DNA from: Emydura subglobosa
Lineage: Eukaryota > Chordata > Testudines > Chelidae
DNA: 64,000 nt
Direction of reading: 5' to 3'
Assembly: GCA_007922225.1 (NCBI GenBank)
Contig: ML680055.1
Location: 1,311,857-1,375,856, forward strand
Shown here: one piece after another, positions 1 through 11,397 of the stretch
Layout of the letters: each line of letters begins with the position of its first letter
Position numbering within the stretch: the first letter of the stretch is position 1
Position numbers and translations under genes: made by a program
The notes under the pieces: model-generated
Told to the model about the DNA's origin: nothing
The model's input: only the letters and a program-made list of their open reading frames with translations
Database searches by the model: none

Positions 1-1199
1 GGCTTCTGTGACGTGAGCCCGGCTCAGGGAACAGCACGACAAGCCACCGGCTCATTTTACAGAGCTGACCAAGAGCCACCGGATGGAGCCACCTTCAGCC
101 GCTTCCAGCCCATTCAGAGGGCCAGAGACTGGGCCAGCAACCGGCAGCGATAGGCCACGGCCCCTTCCTGCTGGGATTCGTCCTCTGGCTCTCCCCAGGG
201 CGCTGGGCTATTCGACTCGCTGAGCGCGTCTCCCCACCAGTGACCCACTGCCTTTCCTATGGTGCCTGAGCTCACACGGAGGAGAAATCAGCCCCTCTTG
301 AGTGGTTCAAACACGCGCACTGATTGTCAGAGCTCTGGGCACACGAGATCCCAGTAACGAGCAAGTGCTGCAGGTAGCGGAACCGGTCAGCGCCACGCTC
401 GGTTGATGCGGCGACTCATGGTGTCGGGCACCATCAGGTGGTCAAGGCCCATCTATTTAGAACACATCACCGGGCATCGGCCACGCCAGGAGAAATGAGC
501 CATTGAGGAGCGATGCCAGGAAAGGACCCGAAAGACTTTTCTGATGGATTGGATTTACTGAGAGACAATCTACCCTCAAATGCGCCATGGCTGAGGGACA
601 GCCCACACTCATTGCTAGACTGGCTTGCTACAGGCTACTCTTCAGAACATTTTTATGAATGATGAACCTGAATATTTGGACGCTAACGTTTTAACGCTAT
701 TGCTAAATGTATCAACCTTAATTGGGGCTATTGTAGACTATGGACGATATGTATTTTATACCAAAGTCTCTGTTCTTTTGGATAATTGAAGCATTATACC
801 CAGATGTACAGAAACTCTTTCCTTAACCTGGGTATTAGATAACTTAACATTAGCTTTAATAAACACTTTTAAACCTGGTAATGGGGCTGCTCCTGTGGGG
901 CTCAGAAGAACGTTTTGTACAGTGAGCAGAGTTTCAAATAACTCCTCACCTCACTGGACCTAGTGGCAGGTTTGGAGCCAGAGAGTGAAATGCAGTAAAG
1001 GGGCTGTGTAACTTCTTGTTTTAGCTTCTTACTAACCAGAGAGGGGACCCAGGAGCACTGGTTGTGACTGGCTGGTGATTTAACTTCGGTGTTAGCCACC
1101 ACTTCTGGGAGCATCCGCTCTCCTTTTTGCAGCCTGTCTTGACCTGGGCATTTTCAGTGCGAGCTAGTCTAGCCCCATCGAGTCACATCTCTCCTCACC
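1..1199. other. Downstream flank of C1QL1, no gene recognised
   Basis: I see no conserved reading frame here. The part from about 640 to 880 is AT-rich and contains a TTAATAAAC stretch near 855. This could be a polyadenylation region on the plus strand, or ATTAAA on the minus strand. I cannot assign it to a gene or a repeat family. Confidence 0.4.
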
Positions 1200-2675
1200 C
1201 AAGCCCTCGGAGATCAGCGTGTAGAAGAAGAGACCAGGCTCGGGAGAGGTCACAGCTCTTATTTACCACGGATTTGCTCTTATATTGGTAAGAAAATGAT
1301 TCTCCGCCCCCGGCCTGGCCCCCAGCCCATACCTCAGCACTGGTGACAGGACGGGCGGCAGTGAGGGGATTGGCACAGCCGGGACACGCGCCGGACCTGC
1401 GATGGTTTGTGCCGAAGGGAGGCTGGTGCACCCCATTCTTTGGGGGAGGGGCTGCAAGACCCAATACCCTGCAGCACTCCCCAGGAGAGGCCCCCAAATA
1501 AATAAATATACACACATCTGGTATATATCTCTGTACATGCTGGGGGCAGGGCCCAGACCCCCAAGCAAGGACTGTAACATTGGGGAAGGTCTGGGGAGAC
1601 CCAGCATCCGAGCCAGTGGGAGGGGATGAGCTGCTGGCTGCCCACCAGGCTGGCGCCGGTGCTCACCCCTCTGCCCTCCTGGGACCCAGCGAGGATCCCG
1701 CCTGCTCCCAGGGCCCAGACAGAACCAGCGAGCAGCAGGGATCTGGGAGCACCCTGCAGCCCCCCACCCGGCTCTCCCCATCGCAGGAGGAACAGCAGCC
1801 AATGGAAGCAGGAGGCAAAGTAATAGCACGGGCGCCCAGTGGGAGGGAAGGGGAGGGCACAGGTGCCCGGGGGAGGGGAGGGCATGGGCATTGAGTTTAG
1901 GGGAGCGAGGGCACAGGTGCCGACTGGGCTTAATACCCAATGTGCCGGTCAGGGATCCAAGGGGTCGGGCTAGTGACAAGACAGGTTCTATTACAGTGGC
2001 TCATTCTGCCCCTCTCACCCCCCCCATGGCCTTTCCCTAGCATCTTCCCCTCTGACCCTCCTCCCCCGATCGAGGGCTGTGAGTGACTGGGGCTCAGGAG
2101 GGCTCCGTGGCCACCGGGAGGGCTCATGGAGGGCCATGTGGCCCTCAGGGGGGTGCAACGGGTTCACGGGGGGCTGTGTGGCCATTGGGGAGGGTCGTGG
2201 GGGGCCGTGTGGCCCTTGGGGGTGTGGAAGGGGCTCGTAGGGAGCTGCATGGCCATCGGGGAACAGGGTTGGCGGGGGGCCATGGGCCTCAGGGATGGGG
2301 GTGGAAAGAGGTTCATGGGGGGCTGCGTGGCCATCAGGAGGTTCATAGGGGCTGCGTGGCCATCGGGAGGTTCACGGGGGCTGCGTGGCTGTCAGGGAGG
2401 GTGGTGGAATGGGGCTTGGGGGGCCATGTGGCCATGGGGAGGATGGAACAGGGCCTGCGTGGCTACCAGAGGGTCATGGGGGGGCTGAGTGGCCACCAGG
2501 GGTGGGAAGGGAAGGGAAGGGGGGCAGGCGTATGAGTCTCAGTGTCAGTGGCCAGACGCCCTCCCCAGTACTCCGTGTGGCAGGGGGGCCATGGCCAGCC
2601 CCCCCGGCCCAGGCTCTAGGGATGGGCCCCGCCCCGGGGACCCTTCCCAGTCTGCCGGGTGGTGGCGGGGGCGGC
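1200..2675 (-). other. C1QL1: Probable C1QL1 3' UTR and immediate downstream sequence
   Basis: This lies directly after the C1QL1 stop codon on the minus strand. It has no coding continuation and holds a G-rich minisatellite at about 2083-2530. Near 1496-1535 there is an AT-rich island (minus strand: TGTACAGAGATATATACC followed by TTTATTTATTT) that looks like 3' UTR sequence within a GC-rich setting. No canonical AATAAA was found on the minus strand here. The closest is an AATAAG within GGTAAATAAGAGC near 1257. The true transcript end is therefore unknown and the boundary is a guess. Confidence 0.35.
2083..2530. repeat. Degenerate G-rich minisatellite
   Basis: About ten imperfect copies of a core like GGGGGCTGCGTGGCCATCGG, spaced roughly 30-60 bp apart and separated by GGTTCA or GGGTGG-type spacers. 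The best-preserved copies are around 2310-2400. It sits 150 bp past the C1QL1 stop codon, so it may be transcribed as part of the 3' UTR. On the C1QL1 mRNA strand it would be C-rich. The overlapping long open frames come from the repeat and GC bias and show no protein-like features. Confidence 0.75.
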
Positions 2676-4931
<2,256 letters not shown>

Positions 4932-5527
4932 GAGAATCATAGAAGATTAGGGATGGAAGTGACCCCAGGAGGTATCTAGTCCAACCCCCTGCTCAAAGCA
5001 GGACCAACACAAACTGAATCATCCCAGCCAGGGCTCTGTCAATTTGGGTCTTAAAAACCTCTAAGGATAGAGATTCCACCGCCTCCCTAGGTAACCCATT
5101 CCAGTGCTTCACCACCCGCCTAGGGAAAACATTTTTCCTAATATCCAACCTAAACCTCCCCCACTGCAACTTGAGACCATTGCTTCTTGTTCTGTCATCT
5201 GCCACCACTGAGAACAGCCTAGCCCCATCCTCCCTGGAACCCCCTTTCAGGTAGTTAAAAGCCGCTATCAAATCCCCCCTCACTCTTCTCTTCTGCAGAC
5301 TAAACAAGCCTAGTTCCCTCAGCCTCTCCTCATAAGTCTTGTGCTCCAGCCCCCTAATCATTTTCGTTGTCCTCTGCTAGGCTCTCTCCAACTTGTCCAC
5401 ATCCTTCCTGTAGTGGGGGGCCCAAAACTAGACACAGTACTCCAAAGGAGGCCGAGTAGAGGGGAATAATCACTTCCCTCCATCTGCTGGCAATGCTCCT
5501 AGAAATGCAGCCCAATGTGCCATTAGA
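4932..5527 (-). mobile_element. CR1 LINE, 5'-truncated 3' end, antisense
   Basis: On the minus strand, 5361-4993 reads through the C-terminal part of CR1 ORF2: [21 protein letters not shown], then [12 protein letters not shown], then [17 protein letters not shown]. This is followed by the 3' UTR with its TTGGACTAGATACCTCC-type motif and the CTATGATTCT-like tail at about 4932. The 5' end stops abruptly near 5527, inside the region shared with the second antisense CR1 at 34.1-34.8 kb, so it is a typical 5'-truncated insertion. The frame is short and the element is inactive. Confidence 0.92.
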
Positions 5528-6589
5528 GTCTCAGTCTGGTGCACAACAGCGTCCAGCAGTGGTGAGATGAGAGAAGTCCCCTGTAGAAATAACATCTGTT
5601 CGCAGACTGAGAACCGCAGCCGGAAGGCTGAGAATATATCCCTGTACAATGTATCCCTGTACAATGAGGCTAATAAAACACGGGCGGCTGTCTTGGCTCG
5701 TTGATAAATACAAACCTTTGCACTACAGTTTGGTCTGAATAGCTCCGTGCCCTAGTTCTTTTAGCGCCGTAGTGCATAACACTTCGGGGAGTGGGGGGAG
5801 GGAATGTCATTTTTAGGAGTGGACCAAAATAAAAGTGAGGATAATTTTCAGTAATTAAAAACCCAGCAGCTCTGGAGAGCAGCAGGCGGCCCGGCTAACA
5901 TGGCTGCCTGACGCCTGAGCTCTGAGGGGTGCAGTAGAACGTGAGAGCCTGAGACATGAGGCCTAGTACAACAGGCCGCGTATGAGGCCTGAGGCTGGAG
6001 CTAAAGCAGAGTTAGGCCCTGCTGCCATAAAGCAGAGTGAGCAGGAGTCAGGCTGGGAGCCAGCTTGGAAGTTCCCAGAACTGGCAAACCCCACATTCCT
6101 GAGAAGCGATAGGCACAGAGCACTCAGGCAAGCACGTTCCAGAAAGGTGGCACCAGAACACCCTGACGCCAGGCCTGGTCCAAGTGCACTCCCCAGAGAT
6201 AACAAGGACATGCTCCCCCTTCTTTTAGCTAAGGTCAGGATGACAGGATGATGGATAGAAGTGTTTTGATCGATCCACCTGGCACAAGGTGATATCTCAC
6301 CATGTCAGAGGGGCACTACGTAACTTGTTTGTATCAGTGTCTAAAAGAGGGTCTCAAAGGGAGTGTCCTTATCTGGCCTAGGGGAAATGGTGAGTCCAGT
6401 CATTTTCTGAGCCATGTCCATTGTCACGGGCAGACATGTATTAAGTGTACTTGGAGCATGTTACGGGCACTTTTTACCATGCTGTGTTGGCAATAAACTG
6501 GCCTGGTGCCTTCGTTACTGAAATGGATCTCGGGCCTTATTAGGCAATCCAGTCATGGTCTGCTGTATCGGCTATCTGCGCAGCATACA
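5528..6589. other. Unassigned intronic segment, possible LTR relics
   Basis: No coding homology was recognised. There is a 15-bp direct duplication (TATCCCTGTACAATG) at 5637-5667. AATAAA motifs occur near 5672 and 6490, each followed by T- or GT-rich sequence. That is how the R/U5 part of solo LTRs often looks, but I find no matching second LTR, no primer-binding site and no clear target duplication. Confidence 0.25.
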
Positions 6590-7329
6590 CACACAGCTAA
6601 CCCCTGGGATAGCAAAGTCAGCTGCCTCCAACGACCCCCTCAAACCTAGTAAACTCTCCAAGAAAGGGTGCACAGAAGTGCAGAGGATGGATTCTCCAAA
6701 ACATCTGAAAATTGAAAAAGATCTCTCCCTCAGAAGAGGGTTTCCAGCTGCCATGAAGAGATGGGAGAAACGCTAAGTGAACACATGGCAGGCAAATCAG
6801 GCAGAGAAGCCAGGGCTGAAGAAAACCAAACGGCTACCAAAGCAGACACGTCTGAGTTTGAGGATCTGACAACCAAGCTTTTAGCAGTAAAGAAGGGAAT
6901 TACTGACTTGGAAGAGCAAGTCACTGTGCCAGCAGAGACTGGCCTAAGAGAAGCAAGTGAGGGAGGGGCAGAGTTTCAGAGCCCCATGGCACTATGGAGC
7001 AGAGAGAGAGATGCTGCTGAAACTGAGTGAGAACGAACAAATTCTCTGAAGTTATTCAGCTATATCTGGAAGTAGCAGGCTTGCCAAAGATAAATAAAAT
7101 CGATAATGGAATGTTAGATAACAAAAATAACAGAAGAAGAAATCTTAAAGGCAACAGCAAATATGAAAAGGGGTAAAACTCCAGGATCTGATGGCATTCC
7201 AGCTGCATATTTAAGGAGGTATTTGTGGGTCCCTTGAGAAGTACCTTCAGTGCCATTCATTTAGGGGAGGAACTTCCACAGCCTGTGAAAGAAATGACTG
7301 TTGTTCTCCCTGACGTTGGAAATTAGCCT
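6590..7329 (+). mobile_element. Tx1/L1-type LINE, part 1: ORF1 remnant and start of ORF2 RT
   Basis: Frames at 6555-6776 and 6761-7030 encode a charged, coiled-coil-like stretch (SEFEDLTTKLLAVKKGITDLEEQV) that resembles the ORF1 protein of L1-type LINEs. After a junction near 7030 the sequence resumes inside ORF2 with ITEEEILKATANMKRGKTPG and SDGIPAAYLRR. This is the KxGKxPGxDG motif just before the reverse transcriptase domain. The endonuclease part of ORF2 is missing, so about 2 kb seems to be deleted. The frame ends in stops after AAYLRRYLWVP. Confidence 0.75.
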
Positions 7330-7418
7330 AGATTCATAGATTCCCAGGCCAGAAGGGACCATTTGTTGATCATCTGGTCTGACTTCCTGTATAGCACGGG
7401 CCACAGAACTTACCTTAT
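7330..7418 (-). mobile_element. CR1 3'-end fragment inserted into the L1
   Basis: The segment ATAGATTCCCAGGCCAGAAG ... GATCATCTGGTCTGACTTCC ... CACAGAACTTACC is the antisense 3' terminus of a CR1 subfamily. A second copy lies at 45978-46075. It interrupts the L1 ORF2 between the pre-RT motif and the RPISLLN-type motif of the RT domain, so it inserted later than the L1. Confidence 0.75.
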
Positions 7419-8638
7419 CTAGCCCATAGGCCCATATCACTGCTGAATCTTAACATAAAGATTTTAGCAAAAATACTAGCTACCCTATTGCAGTCCGTGT
7501 CCTCAGTTTATATAAACTCAGATCAGACCAGGTTCATTAAGGACAGACAAATGTCAGACAATATTCGGAGAGTACTTGGAATCATCCATAATGCCAGCAC
7601 AAAAACGGATCCATTTCTTTTGATATCACTTGATACAGAGAAAGCTTTTGATACAAAAATGTGGAACTTTCTATTTCAAGTCCTGTCCCATATGGTCAGT
7701 GGCCCCAGTTCTGTAAATGGATAACTGCTCCTTACGCCAGGCCAGAAGTAGCGGGTTGAGGAAACGGGGTGAAATCTCCCTGTTTGACTCACACAGTGGG
7801 ACGAGACAGGGGTGTCCATTGTCTCCTTTACTTTTTGCACAGAGGATGGGGAATGATGAATCCATCAAAGGAATAAAACTTGCAGAAACACATCAGAAAA
7901 TAGCTTTCTATGCAGATGATGGAATACTATTTTTATTTAATTTGAAAATTTTCCTAAAATTCATACCGAAAGAAATCCAGGACTTTGAGAAAGCATCTCA
8001 TTTTAATGTAAATTATGCCAAATCTGAACTGCTAGCTGTACGCTCCTCCCGAAAACATCTGAGTGCCAATAGGCAACAAATTCTAAAAGATACCTGGGAA
8101 TTCAAATCTTCAGAAGAGATCTATGTGCTGTGTCAGCAAATGAAAAAAGATCTAAAGTGTTGGGGAAAGTATGCAATTCCTTAGTTAGGAAGAACAGCCA
8201 CAATTAAAATGAACCTTTCTTGATTTAAAATCTTTTGTAGTTATCCCAGAAAAAATCCTACCAGGGACACAGAGAATGTCGTTAGGATTTATGTGGGACA
8301 AGAAAAGATCAAGAGTGGCTGTGGATACTTTGTGCAGACCTATCAGGTAGGGTGGACTAGGAGCTCCCAGTATTCGATGGTACTATCAAGCCAGCCAGTT
8401 CAATGTGGTAGCGGATCGGGGACGTTCTAACCCAATCAAACACTGGGTCTTTACTGAACAAGAAAATTGTGGCAGTGTAAACAAGGCGAGGCTACCATGG
8501 CTGAATTAAGAAATCATGCCCTCCAGAAATGTATACTGTCCTTTAGCGAAGGCTCCTCTCTGGGTTTGGGATAGCGCTAGAGACAAAACAAGTTCTTTTC
8601 TTTGCCAGTAACAAGTACCGCAGACAATCCAGATCTTC
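7419..8638 (+). mobile_element. Tx1/L1-type LINE, part 2: reverse transcriptase domain
   Basis: RT motifs appear in order but in shifting frames. A PISLLN-like start is near 7428. SDQTRFIKDRQMSDNIRRVLGIIH is at about 7520-7590, and LLISLDTEKAFD (motif A) at about 7620-7650. GTRQGCPLSPLLFAQ (motif B) is at about 7800-7845, and an intact FYADD box (motif C) at 7906-7920. INYAKSELL-like thumb sequence follows, here FNVNYAKSELL. Several frameshifts and stops show that the copy is dead. The RT type is L1/Tx1, unlike the CR1 copies elsewhere in the window. Confidence 0.85.
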
Positions 8639-8693
8639 AGGCTTTGTCTATATCAGCGTGTGGACGTGCCCCTGGAATCGGGGAGCAGCGTCC

Positions 8694-8748
8694 GGGTCTG
8701 GCTCCCTCTCTGGGTCCTCCTCAGAGGGGGACCAGCCCTCCCGGCTAC
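8694..8748. repeat. Left copy of 55-bp direct repeat
   Basis: Starts GGGTCTGGCTCCCTCTCTGG and ends CTCCCGGCTAC. It matches 9673-9727 at all but about five positions, in the same orientation. Both copies can be read on the minus strand as SREGWSPSEEDPER. The repeats bracket the acidic repeat ORF. Confidence 0.85.
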
Positions 8749-9029
8749 CTCCCACTGGGAGCCGTCTTGCGCCTTTCTCAAGGCAAGCAGTTTATAGCCA
8801 GGCCCTCAAGCAGGGCTGGCAGGTGAACAAGCCGCTCTCTGGAGCGGCACGGCGGGGAAGGCTTCCTCACGGAGGGTAGGGAAGGGGGGAGGGAGACGCA
8901 GGCCCGCCTGTCTCCACTGCGTCCCAGCCCAGGGCCCTGATAGCGGCAACAGCGTTTGCCGCTGGGTCGGTGGGGCTCCGGCCGCAACACGCCGCCCGGG
9001 TTGCCCCTGACTCAGCCACTAACGTGCGG

Positions 9030-9734
9030 CTATCCCTGGGCTCCTTCCTCCCTGAAACCCCCGGTACCTGTCTCCTCTGGGTCGCTGAGGTAGGGTAGAC
9101 CGGCTAGGCCCTCATTGTCCACAGGCGGCAGATCGGATAGCTCCATGGGCTCGTCTTCGGGGGGTAGCTCCTCCAGGTCCTGCGGCCCCCAGGCCTCGGG
9201 CAGAGCCGGTAGATCCTCGGGGTCCCAGGCTCGGCACTGCTCTGGCAGGTCTGGTTCTGTCTCCCAAGCCCCGGGTGTCTCCGGGGGGTTCTCCTCCGGC
9301 TCGTAGTCCGCTGGGAGCCCCGACGGGCCTTCTTCCGGCTCCCAGGCCGAGGGGGTCTCTGGCGGTCCCTCTAACTCCCAGGCCGTAGGGTACCTGGGAG
9401 AGGCCTCAGTCGATCCCCAGGCTGGGTTTAAGGCCGGCCACTCCCTCTCAGCCCGGCTCCCCGGCCCGGCCTTGGCTAGGAGCTCCGGAGGAGATGCGTC
9501 CTTCCTCTGCGGCCGCCTCCTCCCAACTGAGCTCGCCGGTCGGGCTCTTAAAGGCCTAGCTCCGCCCCCTTGCTTCTGGTCAGGTGGGGCCACTGGGGCC
9601 TTTAAAGGCCTAGACCCGCCCCCTTGCTTCCGGTCAGGTGTTTCCCTGGGGCAGGCTTCTGTCAGCCAGGGTGAGTCTGTGTCCCTTTCTGGGTCCTCCT
9701 CAGAGGGGGACCAGCCCTCCCGGCTACACAGCGC
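9030..9734 (-). other. Open frame for an acidic Trp/Pro repeat protein, no ATG, function unknown
   Basis: On the minus strand the frame is open for 234 codons, from just after a TAA at 9735-9737 to the stop at 9030. I recognise no known domain. The N-terminal part reads CSREGWSPSEEDPERDTDSP, then holds a tandem duplication (PDRKQGGGSRPLKA and PDQKQGGGARPLRA, 52 bp apart in the DNA). A run of degenerate acidic repeats follows, centred on AWELEGPPETPS, AWEPEEGPSGLP, AWETEPDLPEQC, AWDPEDLPALPE and AWGPQDLEELPP. It is rich in E, P and W with one Cys in the repeats. No in-frame ATG lies upstream of the repeats, so it may be an exon, a fragment or chance. The GC-rich composition makes a long frame less surprising, but the periodic AW-[DE]-PE pattern argues for a once-coding sequence. 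A possible donor (ACAG|GTACCG) lies near 9069-9076. Confidence 0.35.
9673..9727. repeat. Right copy of 55-bp direct repeat
   Basis: Starts GAGTCTGTGTCCCTTTCTGG and ends CTCCCGGCTAC. It is the partner of 8694-8748. It is followed directly by MITE-like sequence (ACAGCGCTTATGCTGGC). On the minus strand it forms the first codons of the acidic repeat frame. Confidence 0.85.
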
Positions 9735-9953
9735 TTATGCTGGCAAAACCTTTGTGAAAAAACACACTCCTGAGCGACATACACGTTGCTGGCATAAGCG
9801 CTTGTGTGGCCAGTGCTATGTTTGTGGCAGACGCTCTCCTGCCAACATAGCTACCACTGCTCGTTTATAACGCGGCTACACAAGCACTCTGACAGCAGCA
9901 CAGCTGTACCGATACCGTTGTGCCGCTGTAAGTTTTAAGTGTAGACTAGCTCT

Positions 9954-10850
9954 AACCCAAATCACAAAACAGAGAACTTTAAAGTCGTGGAATACAAACC
10001 GCTAGCAAGCTATCCGGTAAAGAAACGCTTCTAACTTTAACTGGCTGCTCTCCCACGGTACCAGGACTTTAAAGCTAGGCATTACGTTTCTCAACTTTCT
10101 AGAAAAGCTGTTTTATACAGAAAGCCAACTCCAATAGAAGCAATGGCACCTGGTCAGTTAGGAAACAAAACAAATTACAACTAATTGATATCAATGCTTG
10201 CAGACAACTTTCTTAACAAAAAAATGTCCAAACATGACACATGGGGAAAAGGACCTGGCTAGACAAATTATCCCAGAAGAATGGGGTTTGATTTGGAAAA
10301 GAGGACCAGCAACCTCAGTCTGTAGCACAAAAAAAGAAAATTTCTTTAAGATAGTGTTTCAAGGGTACTTCTCATCTGTCAGATTAAAGCTAGCTAGCTA
10401 GATAGATTTAGATAGATAGATAGATTGTGTTAAAAGAGGAGATTTTACACATTTATGGTGGCCGATCATTAAAGAGCAGTGGGACGCAATCTGTAACCAG
10501 ATATCACAAATGGTTAGAACTTTATTACCAACGATCATTTGGTAATGCTTCTGGGGCTTCCCAGCGAAAAGGTTACAAGGGAGAAAATTAAGAATTAATC
10601 TCTCATCTGCTAATAGCTGCTCAGCTGCTGATAGCCTCCCCTGGAAAAAGAAAAATAGTTCAACCCTAGAGGAATGATTCGAATAATATGGGAGGTGGTT
10701 GTTATGGAAAAATGAATGCACCAGTTATGTTCCCAGCAAAATAGACAGAGGGATTCTTAGAAATCTGGTTACCGTTTATTCAGCGCTCAGATAAGATACA
10801 TTCACCTTTGCAAAAAACCCAGCACACCTGTCCACCTTTTTTAAATATTA
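9954..10850 (+). mobile_element. Tx1/L1-type LINE, part 3: ORF2 C-terminal region
   Basis: L1 ORF2 resumes after the insertion. MTHGEKDLARQIIPEEWGLI and WKRGPATSVCSTKKENFFKI at 10231-10350 match the region of L1 ORF2 that reads W-E-D-L ... I-x-E-x-W-x-x-I-W. Frame-shifted pieces resembling HIYGGRSLKSS, then an LLIAA-QLLIAS stretch near 10600 and VVMEKMNAPVM near 10700, continue to about 10800. Stops and frameshifts are frequent. The 3' end is ill-defined and I see no poly(A) tail. Confidence 0.65.
10386..10427 (+). repeat. (TAGA)n / (TAGC)n microsatellite
   Basis: AGCTAGCTAGCTAGATAG followed by three TAGA units. It is a short tetranucleotide tract lying inside the L1 remnant. Confidence 0.85.
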
Positions 10851-11260
10851 ACATTTGCTAGGTTTGTTAAAATAAGTGTAATCAGAGATATCACTCCATT
10901 TAATAAAATCACTAGAAACAACATGTCATGGGTGCTCACCCTATAACATGGCAACACCCTGTTAAATAGAGCAATCCAAAGATGATGTTGCTGTGCGTCG
11001 TTTCTCTAAATCAAAGCTCGCTGTTGTAATTAGTATTTTTGTCTGTGATAGTTACATGGCTGGATTTTTAAACTTCCTAAATAAAGACATAGTTTTAAAA
11101 AAAACACCCCAAAACCACAGCACTGTCCCCAAAGTCTCATGCCTCAAAGAGAGGCATCCAATTACCCACAAAACAATTCTCTGTTGGGCTTGGATTGCAG
11201 TGTGAGAGTGTTTGCAGAGAGGAGACAAATATTTATATGCTCAGATGCACAGCGATGTGC
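10851..11260. other. AT-rich segment, no gene seen
   Basis: AT-rich DNA between the L1 remnant and the 40-bp tandem array. No coding homology or terminal repeats were found. Confidence 0.5.
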
Positions 11261-11397
11261 ACAGCGACGATTCAGGTATAGAGCTGTGTGCAATGCATGC
11301 ACAGCGANNNNNNNNNNACAGCGACGATTCAGGTATAGAGCTGTGTGCAATGCATGCACAGCGATGATTCAGGTATAGAGCTGTGTGCAATGCATGC
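11261..11397 (+). repeat. 40-bp tandem repeat with an embedded assembly gap
   Basis: Unit ACAGCGACGATTCAGGTATA plus GAGCTGTGTGCAATGCATGC (40 bp). Full units are at 11261-11300, 11318-11357 and 11358-11397. A fourth begins at 11301 and runs into ten Ns at 11308-11317. Units are identical apart from one C/T change. The gap sits exactly within the repeat, so the true copy number is unknown. The period is not a multiple of three and is not coding. Confidence 0.95.

Larger units (their letters stand above)
8639..9953. mobile_element. DNA-transposon-like insertion in the L1, itself carrying a GC-rich cargo
   Basis: The outer ends are inverted: GGCTTTGTCTATAT at 8639-8652 against the reverse complement of AGTGTAGACTAGCTC at about 9938-9952. 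Both match a GGCTTGTCTACAC-type terminus shared with other MITEs in the window. The L1 coding sequence continues on both sides. The right-hand 220 bp (9728-9950) is MITE-like. The middle part (8694-9727) is very GC-rich, carries 55-bp direct repeats at its edges and holds the acidic repeat frame. The most economical reading is MITE into L1, then cargo into MITE. Confidence 0.5.

Noticed and set aside
1263..2535. Several 100-240-residue frames on both strands near the window start
   Set aside because: GC-rich, low-complexity, overlapping on opposite strands, and partly translating the minisatellite. No homology was recognised.
5579..5781. Solo LTR with TG...CA ends and AATAAA
   Set aside because: No flanking target duplication and no second copy in the window. 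The evidence is too weak to call.
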